From NCBI GenBank assembly GCA_033675265.1, contig JAUJYZ010000317.1, forward strand, positions 186,001-250,000: 64,000 nt of DNA. Reading direction: 5' to 3'. The DNA comes from Actinostola sp. cb2023 (lineage: Eukaryota > Cnidaria > Anthozoa > Actiniaria > Actinostolidae). Shown here one piece after another: positions 55,788 to 64,000 of this stretch (position 1 is the first letter of the stretch; every line of letters begins with the position of its first letter). The notes under the pieces are model-generated. The model was not told the origin of the DNA. It saw nothing but the letters and a program-made list of their open reading frames with translations, and did not search any database. The translations under genes and the position numbers were made by a program.

Positions 55788-57487
55788 ATGGAGGAGCTAG
55801 AAGATGAAATCAAGATCACCACAGTCGAAATGCACACCGGTGGAGAGCCTCTACGAATAATAACTTCAGGTTATCCCGAAATCAAGGGCGACACGATCCT
55901 TGCAAAGCGAAGATATGTCAAAGAAAACCTCGATCATCTTCGCAAGGTTCTGATGTGTGAACCGAGGGGTCACTTCGACATGTACGGCGCACTCCTCGTG
56001 GAACCAGATTTGGAGGACGCTGATATGGGAGTGTTGTTTTTACATAATGAAGGCTACAGTACCATGTGTGGCCATGCAGTTATAGCGTTGGGTCGATATG
56101 CCATTGACTCGGGCCTTGTGACCACCGATACTGGGGCTTCCACAGTGGGCGAGATTCCCGTTTTTATTCAATGTCCATGTGGTATTGTCAAGGCGTTTGT
56201 AGAGCTAAGCGAGGGCAAATCAGGACGTGTTCGTTTTGTTTCTGTCCCAGCGTTTGCCTTCGCTTTGGATCTTAAGGTAGAGACAGAAAAGTTCGGGACT
56301 ATCACGCTAGACATAGGGTACGGCGGCGCCTTCTATGCGCTAGTAAACGAAGATCAGCTCAAGATGGATCTGCGCTCTTCTCGCGTCAAAGAGATCACGG
56401 AAGCTGCTAGCATCGTGTCGAAGGCTGTAAGAAGCCAGGTGAAGCTCCACCACCCTGATTCAGAAGATCTGGCGTTTCTTTATGGAACTATCATCACCGA
56501 TGGCAAAGATCGCTACGACGAAGCCTCAGACGAATGCACCTTCAACGTTTGCGTCTTCGCCGATAACCAGGTAGATTTCGCGCGAAACCTATAAAGTGTA
56601 TTTATTAGAAATCACAGCCTTTTTAAACGCTCTCATTAAAATCTGGCTTATTGATGTTCTATCGTTATAAGACTTTGTTGGTTTTAGAGTCGTCGTTTAC
56701 ATTCACAGCGAAGATACTGTGTTCACAGTATTCCTAATTCTATTTTATTTCTTGATCATTTTTTCGATTCTCATTTTGCGGTTTGGAAATCCGAGGTGTT
56801 TAGCGAGTACAGTAAGCTTATGCCTTTTCACGGCGTTTCTTTATTTTGAATTCATTTTGAAACACACCTTATAAATACGCTTTTAACGAAAGTGCACCTG
56901 CTACTCATTTATACTCCAGAGAGCACGACTTGTAGCTCCAGGGGGGCTTTTTCATAGACATGAGAAAGTCTCTTGTCAATAGACAGTATTCTTGAAGGAT
57001 CTACAATGAAAAACAGGTGGTTTCAAGGGGAAGGATTCCGATAAAAAAAAAACAGCAAATATAACAAAGGATAAATCAATTTTGCATGGACAACACTTTG
57101 GAAAAAATAATATTTTCACTTGAAAATGTAACTTTTTAAATTTCAGTTTTTTTTGGTCTTATTGTTCTATTATCTCTGATTATTATTATTATTATAATTG
57201 ATTAATTAATTATTATTATTATTAAGGTTGACAGGTGCCCCACTGGTTCAGGAGTGACTGCCCGCATTGCCGTTCAACACGCCAAGAAGCTGATTGCACT
57301 CGGCCAAATGCGCATATTTCAAGGCATCTCTGGTGCAAAGTTTGGAGGAAGGGCAGTTAGGCAGACACGATGTGGAGAGTTTGACGCTGTTCATGTAGAA
57401 GTCAGTGGGCAGGCATTCTATACTGGAACATCAACTTTTTCTCTGGAAAAGGACGATGCTCTTAAACATGGGTTTTTGCTTCATTAA
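55788..57487 (+). CDS. L3HYPDH: Trans-3-hydroxy-L-proline dehydratase (copy B, Cys/Thr active site)
   Basis: Exons 55788-56570 and 57227-57487 join in phase 0 (AACCAG|gtagat ... attaag|GTTGAC) to give 347 residues, close to the human enzyme (354). Cys94 in MCGHAVIALG is the first catalytic residue. The second exon begins VDRCPTGSG, putting Thr267 at the second position, the Cys/Thr pair that defines trans-3-hydroxy-L-proline dehydratase (collagen hydroxyproline breakdown to pyrroline-2-carboxylate). GGAFYALV and GTIITDGKDRYDEA also fit this subfamily. It starts 152 bp after the POLG2 stop, same strand. Residues 1-170 are nearly identical to copy A (2313-5933); thereafter they diverge, suggesting recent gene conversion of the 5' part. 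Confidence 0.92.
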
Positions 57488-58617
57488 CACTCTGACCGCA
57501 AACTCTTCCTATCTATTTGAACTACACTGTACCAGCACAATTAGCAACTAAAATGTATTTAACAACTATTTTTGGGTGAGTAGTGATGGATATTTACCGA
57601 GCCACGAGTGTTTGAGCAGCAAGGTAAAGATCTTCCACTACTCACCGACACGGAGGGGAATATTTATTGTTTTAATATATACCACACAAGTGAATAATTG
57701 TTATTTTCTTTTAGGACCTTAGTGAAAAGCACTTTTAATTAGTGATCTAGGCATCCTCATTAAAGATTATATTTATTATTATTATTATTATTAATAGCCA
57801 AATACGGTATATAAAATTTATTTTCAAGAAGAAAGAGACATGCTTGTGAAGCGCAAAGCCATCTTGTTTTGCTCGGAGGTGAATAGCCAAGGATATTCCG
57901 AGATTGAGTAGCCAATCAGAGTGTGCGAAAAGTACTATTCACTTGTGTGGTATATACTAATTAAAGTATAATAATACAGTTTAATGATATAATGGGGTTC
58001 TTGGTTAGAATAGTAGGTAACTGAATTCAAGTACTAGTAAGGGTATTAAATAGATTATTGAAATTTAGTATAAATACAATATTGAATCAAGTTCAAATTT
58101 ACATAAACTTAAGTTATATATTGGTGTTAAGATGTACATGGACTGTGTCCACTGCTTAGAGATAATGACTAAATTAATAAAGTATTACTAGAAAGCCCAA
58201 TTTAATTGGTATGTAGAAAGAGAATAATAAAGTATGTATGTAGAATCAATAATAAATCTGTTGTATTTGAATAATATCTAAGCTAGAAGCTGTCTCATAT
58301 TGTCTTGAGTCAAATACTGTATGATTAAAGACTCATCCACTCAATTTTTATGTTCAAAATGTTCCATTTCTAGAGATGACACGCATCTGCTCAGAAGAGC
58401 TGTTGTGATTGGATAATACAAACAATAGAATCATTATCTACTATTGTCTACTCGTTCTATTGTTTTGTTTTATTGTTTTACTCTATTGACTAATAGTATT
58501 GTCCCCATGGCCATACACAGCACAAGGGCAGTTGTCCCCCCTAGCAGGGTGAAAAAGATACCAAAAAGTACTGAGAACTGTACTATTTTTATTTATTTTT
58601 TCCTTTTAAAAACTTAC

Positions 58618-58651
<34 letters not shown>

Positions 58652-60560
58652 TTTGGGTTATGTCCTGGTTCCAATTGGCATAGATCTTCTAAGAGCTGCA
58701 GGCCTGTCCCATTGCTATATTGTATAGCAAGTGTATTATTATTATTGGGTAGTGGTAGAATTAAATAACATTATATAAATCAAACATTATTATTTCTGGT
58801 GTTATCATTACCATGTGGGTGGAACACATGAACATTTACAGTCAACTATCGCCTTGCGAACAACCCTCCTATTATGAAAACCTAGTAATTAAAGAGTTTA
58901 TTAAAAATAACTCGCGCTATAACTATGGAATCTCATTATCATGGACACCATATTACAGTCCTTGATGATGGCTGCATGCTATATAGTCTCGGGAAGTGGA
59001 ACGAGACTAAAATGGGCTGCAGGAGACTACATGCTATAGCGAGAGTTCATTATTATAACTTTTATTTTTCCAAATAAAAATGTCTCCGTAGATGGGCCTG
59101 ATACTCATAGCATGGGGGTTGGCGGGAATGTAGACTGCTCGCATTATGTCCATGAAACAACAAAAAAGTATTGAGTAATATATGGTTTTTATTTTGTACA
59201 AAATAGTGCAAACCACCCAACTGAGATATCATTATCTTTATTGCAAGATAAGAAATGCACAATAGCAACATATGAATGTGATATATTGTAAAAAGCATAC
59301 CAAGTGCTCGTTCCACTTGAATTCATAATTTATCATGTATTTTTGCTATTTATATAGTTACAAAAATATTATGTTTAATTATGCTCAGAATAGTTGAAGG
59401 GGTCCCTGCAAGAACCGAGTAAGTGACTTTTGATCAAAACCCAAATTCTCCTTTGAAATTCAAAGAATCTTGAAGAGAGTTTAGATTTTGATCAGAAATC
59501 ACTTATGTTAGTACTTTGTACAGTAATATTTATTTGACATGTATATTCTATACTGTTTTCATGGATATAATATAAGCTCTTACTATGACATTAGACATGA
59601 CGTACAGTGTTACTTTCACTGTAAGTTAGTTTTTAGAGTTGTTTTCGTATGAGTGGGAAGTAGTTATGGTACGGTTTGCACTGTGCCATGTCTAAGCATT
59701 ATATTTGCGCTATATAAGTGTTCAACATTACATTAAGCATTCTGATTGGTTGAGCGATGATTTTGAGCACTGTGATTGGTTGAATACAATGTCATCGATT
59801 CCGTACCGTGACTGTAACTCTGTACCATGTGTTTCCCACACATACGGAAACAACTCTATTACACTGTACTAGTAATGTTTGTACATGTGTGTTAAATATC
59901 AAAGGACACTTTAGAATGCATCCTTGTTCTCCATGTTCTGTATTTATCATAGTGAAAATAGTACGCAAGCATCTCTTTACCTGTAGAAGTCAAAAGAGAA
60001 CATTAAAATATTAACTGCTGTTTGTTTTGCTTGTATATTTTGATAGCATAACTTCATGTAGTGTTTACACCATGAGTGGCAGTGTTGTATTTGAATTACA
60101 AACTTGAGCCAAAGGCGTGCATTGTAATTGTGATACAACATTATATTGCTGTGAACTACTTTTCCAGCGAACAGTTACAAGTATAATTTATTTCATATTT
60201 TATCAAAATTTTGAAGATACGAGTAATTTATTTTCCTTGAGGAAATTGCTGTAAAAGCTGATGCAAATGAGTTGTTTTCCTCATGAATTATTAATGAGTT
60301 GATGAATATCATTTCAACTATTATCGCACTGAAATGTGACCCTGAAAATTACAACACTTTCAGACAAACTCCAGTCTAGGATTGGTTAAAGTCTGGGCAT
60401 ACCCATATCTAGACTTGCCACAAGTCGACCACACTTTTTATTCTGATAGGGAGCGATGCAGTTGCGAGAATGAGCGCTGACCCATATCCTACTATCTTTC
60501 AACCAGACAAGTTGTTTGAAGGGTACACCTCCCATAAGGGGACACCAGTAAACATATACT
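57488..60560. other. 3-kb AT-rich intergenic region with MITEs, no gene seen
   Basis: Foldbacks at 57675-57957 (atataccacacaagtgaata ends, (ATT)n in the loop), 59413-59510 (aagtgacttttgatcaaaac) and 59634-59860 (agagttgttttcgtatgagt). Poly(C) of 28 at 58621-58648. Nothing coding that I can support. Confidence 0.55.
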
Positions 60561-60720
60561 AGCAGGGGCGGATCCAGAGATTTGGGGAGGGGGAGGGGCG
60601 TTCAGGTCGGACATTGGTTTCAGCCAAATTTTATGTAAATTTTATGTAAATTTTTTTGGCAAAAAAGGTATTCAAATTTCCAAAAGGAAAATTCACCCCA
60701 CCCTAAATCCACCCCTGTCC
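60561..60720. mobile_element. 'ggggcggatccagag' short element
   Basis: Opens aggggcggatccagagattt and closes ccaccctaaatccacccctg, the same end type as 37681-37918. Confidence 0.55.
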
Positions 60721-60909
60721 AGTTGTAATGTATCTAAAATTGAACAGCTTTTATTCAAGCTACTTTTCAAGCTACCAAACACAACAACACACACAGTACG
60801 TTTAACTCTTCTCGTGTACAACATTCTTGGCATAAACAATCCTTAAATACAGTGGAACCTTTTGTAAGCAGACATGCTTGGGACCAAGGTATATAATTCA
60901 AATACTGAC

Positions 60910-62874
60910 CTGCAGCAGACACTTCTAGAGGGCTGTCGACCTTGACTATGGAAGGCCGCATGAATTTGGACAGGAATTTTAAAAGCTGAGAGAAAGCAAA
61001 GTGTCATTATTAAGTGTGTACTAGAATATATTTGACATATTTGAAACCTTAAAATACCATTATTGCCATCTGTAGCTAGCATACTGTATTTCCTTGATTA
61101 AGCAAATTTTGTGATCAAATACGGTACTACATAAAGGAACATGCCGTAACAGTTACCGTAATAGAACGCAAGTTGTATGTCATATTCTGTAATTCTTACT
61201 AACTATATTTCTTAGGGGGGCACTTAATCGAGGGGGGCGCTTATTTCAAATTTTGTGGGCAAGGGGGGTGCTTAATCGAGGGGGGTGCTTAATCGAGGGT
61301 GGGTGCTTAATCGAGGAAATATGGTATATCAGAACTGGAGCCTCTTGTACTACACAAGCAAAGGTTTTTCTCCATGCATATTTACCTTTTCTCCTTGCTT
61401 ATTACCAGCAACATTACATCCAATAATGTGGACTGTAGTGTTTTGGTAATCTAGTTTACTCATCTTGGTACCTAATGTTTTCCAAAACCTAAAGATGACA
61501 GTTGTGGTGAAAGTGAGATACAATAACAAAGTCAAAAAAACATCCAAGAACAAAGAAAAAGTTTGAAAGAAAAATTGTTTCAAGCGCACGCTGGCTCTGT
61601 GCACGAGCGATTTGTCATTCTACGTGTCTGTACTCTTATTGACAATGGCTGAGAGCCAATTAGTTTGCGAGATTACGCTCTGTTATTGTAAAATTGATTA
61701 TTGACAATCATCAGTGAGATTGAATGAGTTATTAATTAATAATAATAATATTAATAATTCTTGTTGGTTTATGGTAATGTTATCATTCATCATCATTCTA
61801 AAACATTGCTGTCATCATCATCAGCTCTTGCCATTGTTCATCACTATCATGATAATATTATTGCCATTCCTTTACTATCATATAAATAAAAAATAAAAAT
61901 ATGTGTCAGCATCATTAGCACTACTAATGTAGTAAGGAGTGAGTGTGAAAGTCATGTCCCCACTGGCAGTAAGCTACTTGTAGCCTCTTCTTACGGCGTT
62001 TTATCCGAGGATATTGGGTTACACTGGCAGTACTGCTATAAACACTGACACAGTTAAACAGCAATAATTTATTTTGATTATTTATTTTTATTGTTCATCC
62101 TGATCATCGTAATGACATTATGAAAGGAAACAATTTATAGTCATAAAATCTCTTTACATGATAAGTACTATATACAATATGAGCGGCCGATCTGTATGGG
62201 ATTTACAAACTCGAGCCGTAGGCGAGAGTTTGTAAACCCATACAGATCGGACGCGAATATTGTATATTACTTATCAAATGCAACGATGTATAAGTGGATG
62301 TTTTACTATAATTTGGATGATAGGAAACAGTTTGGCCGAGAAAATCCAAGTTAAAGTTGAATGCAAATGAGGACGAATCTCTTGCCGATTTACAGATGTC
62401 TGCTACGCTTATGATTTCTATTGTATTTCCCTCATTATTTATTCATGAATTTGATAATATTCTATAAAATACTAGCCTGTGTTTAAGGCTATCATGGAAC
62501 TGACCTTGTAGAGTCACTATCTTGTGTTGCTTTTTTCTTGGTGATCATTTTACTTTTAACTGGATTAAAATAACCTGGTCCGCCCTACCAATAACAAGAA
62601 TAATCACATCTACATTAAAATAACCTGGTCCGCCCTACCAATAAGAATAGTCACATCTACATTAAAATAACCTGGTCCGCCCTACCAACAACAAGAATAG
62701 TCACACCTACATTAATTGATTAGATTACATCAGAGTTACAGTGAGAGTTATATAGTGATATGGATCGTTTCCTGGACTTTTTATTACCGGTAGGTATACT
62801 TACTTTGCATACAAACCCTACAGAACGAGCCTTGCTGTTTGTCTTGTAGTTGTCAAGCTGTTTTGATATTTCAT
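60910..62874 (-). CDS. Unidentified gene, four internal exons
   Basis: Exons 62804-62874, 62505-62584, 61386-61488 and 60910-60985 each have AG/GT borders, and their phases agree throughout. They read about 110 residues: EISKQLDNYKTNSKARSVGF, then GGPGYFNPVKSKMITKKK, then TVHIIGCNVAGNKQGEK, then LLKFLSKFMRPSIVKVDSPL. The consistent phasing makes a real gene likely. I do not recognise the family. The 5' exons lie to the right, perhaps beyond the window; 3' exons were not found below 60910. The second exon's acceptor is triplicated by a tandem repeat (62564-62711). Introns contain pogo/Tc1-type repeats. Confidence 0.65.
61083..61325. mobile_element. Tc1/pogo-like MITE with 'ggggtgcttaatcgag' repeats
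   Basis: Inverted ends actgtatttccttgattaag / cttaatcgaggaaatatggt. The right half has five tandem copies of ggg(g/t)gcttaatcgag (61213-61315). Confidence 0.65.
62165..62275. mobile_element. Hairpin MITE
   Basis: 'tatacaatatgagcggccga' pairs with its inverse through 'ctcgagccgtaggcgag', a fully foldable 110-bp unit. Confidence 0.75.
62564..62711 (-). repeat. Triplicated intron/exon boundary
   Basis: Three tandem units (62564-62613, 62614-62660, 62661-62711) of 47-51 bp. On the minus strand each contains a pyrimidine tract, ttggtag acceptor and the first ~20 nt of the 62505-62584 exon. Only the 3'-most copy continues into the rest of the exon. Confidence 0.8.
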
Positions 62875-62904
62875 CTAAAAGGGAAACGAGTTGTTCTATT
62901 TATT

Positions 62905-63120
62905 ATCCCTCCATCTATTTATTTAGTCATTTTTAAAACGATTACGATACATTTTAGTGTTTGTTTTCCAGACATGTTTCATTTTCTTATCCATCCATCC
63001 ATCTATTTATTTCTTCATTTTCTTATCCATCCATCTATTTATGTATTCATGTTCTTGCTCATCCATCTATTTATCCATTCAATTACTCATACATTTGACT
63101 ATTCATTCATTCTTTATTTA
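62905..63120 (+). repeat. 'atccatctatttat' degenerate tandem repeat
   Basis: Imperfect 13-16-bp units. They generate a spurious Pro-Ser-Ile-Tyr-rich frame. 63121-63486 after it holds nothing recognisable. Confidence 0.7.
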
Positions 63121-63486
63121 GCAATGGTTTACAGTAATATTATATTACCGGTATCATTCATACCTATCAATGAATCCAATGTTGCAGTGGTAAAATCCTA
63201 TAAACAGTATCCAACAGACATTTTATATTATTCCAACAAATTTTAAGAAATAACACGAATACTTTTAAACAAGACATATTTTGGCAGTGCGTACTGCCAT
63301 CTTCATTAACATGTGATTAAGGAATATAAAACTGTCATGTGTGTCTGTCTGTATACTGTGATAAAAACACAAGGGAGTTGTAGAGTTCAAGAGGAAATAA
63401 AAATAATTACTCTTTTTTCACTTTTGTCGTCCACATATAAAAAATAAATGCCGCTGCAAAAAAGTATAAAAATTTCCTGACGTCAT

Positions 63487-63980
63487 CCGGGGCCTAGCCT
63501 GCGAATACAGCTGCTTTTTTTGCTCGCCATAGGGGTTTCCCGAAAGAAGCGTCGGCGTTGTGAGGCCAACATTCCTGTACTGTGACCTCTGAGGTCATGA
63601 CAGCTCGTGTTGTAAATCTGATACAACACAGCCGCTCATGTCGTGAACACTACTTCCAAATGGGCCTGCGTTTGTTGATTCGGCAATCATAATTATTGTA
63701 GAACATGATTTTATTCATCTGTGCACATGATAAGTCTGATACAGTCGCCTGTGGCTCGACATTGTAATATTTTGTTCTGGTCGTTCTGGTTTCGGTGAGT
63801 TTAATTTATGCAAATAACAGAAATAATGCGATTACCAGCAAGCTGACCAATCAGCTTCTTTGACCAGAATCGGGTCAAAAATGACATCACAGTACAGGAA
63901 TGTTGGCCTCACAACGCAACGCTTCTTTCGGGAGACCCCTATGGCGAGCGAAAAAAAGCGGCTGTATTCGCAGGCTATCC
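63487..63980 (+). mobile_element. MITE, 'tagcctgcgaatacagc' family, complete copy
   Basis: Inverted ends of about 60 bp (tagcctgcgaatacagc, ctcgccataggggtttcccg) with matching inverse at 63920-63977. Possible TA duplication. Downstream, 'ccgggctggatacagc' pairs with the tail, so the true right end may extend to 64000. Related copies: 5960-6320, 19288-19340, 39968-40030. Confidence 0.75.
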
Positions 63981-64000
63981 AGGGCCGGGCTGGATACAGC

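Noticed and set aside
62839..63246. 135-residue frame rich in PSIYLF
   Set aside because: It is a translation of the atccatctatttat tandem repeat, on the strand opposite to the gene exon at 62804-62874.

Overview
This is a 64-kb piece of nuclear DNA from an invertebrate animal, most likely an anthozoan cnidarian (coral or sea anemone). The evidence is short-exon genes with U2-type introns, metazoan orthologues (TTK/MPS1 kinase, POLG2, L3HYPDH, a death-domain/BCL2 protein), AT-rich intergenic DNA, a DIRS-type retrotransposon, (ATT)n-tailed retroposons and very dense foldback DNA transposons. The species assignment is inference; nothing in the window proves it.

Real host genes are few and mostly at the two ends. 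From 2.3 to 5.9 kb (minus) is a two-exon member of the proline racemase / hydroxyproline epimerase / trans-3-hydroxy-L-proline dehydratase family (copy A). From 41.8 to 52.5 kb (minus) is a complete 13-exon TTK/MPS1 kinase. It is divergently paired, 226 bp apart, with a five-exon POLG2 (52.8-55.6 kb, plus). The TTK/POLG2 intergenic piece carries two inverted CCAAT boxes and an E-box, so it looks like a bidirectional promoter. At 55.8-57.5 kb (plus) is copy B of the racemase family. At 40.1-41.0 kb (minus) is a short gene whose protein joins a death effector domain to a BCL2-like BH1/BH2 region. At 60.9-62.9 kb (minus) are four phase-compatible exons of a gene I do not recognise; it continues in both directions.

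The two racemase-family copies are nearly identical over their first ~170 residues and then diverge abruptly. Copy A has the Cys/Cys active-site pair of racemases and epimerases; copy B has the Cys/Thr pair of trans-3-hydroxyproline dehydratase. This looks like a duplicated enzyme with two chemistries, with copy A's promoter cut off by a MITE 27 bp before its ATG.

The 6-40 kb interval is an accretion of mobile elements. It contains a DIRS-type element (9.2-15.1 kb, dead) with a Mutator-like insertion in its gag carrying a RecQ-like helicase fragment; several long-TIR foldbacks with 9-10-bp target duplications; hAT-, Harbinger- and Tc1-like MITEs with readable duplications; a 1.9-kb palindrome holding a broken integrase-type ORF; and two adjoining satellite arrays (56-bp and ~38-bp units, 5.5 kb together). 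A cassette built from repeated CACAGG-type motifs occurs at least five times. Long poly(dG)/poly(dC) tracts (up to 42 nt) recur in introns and repeats.
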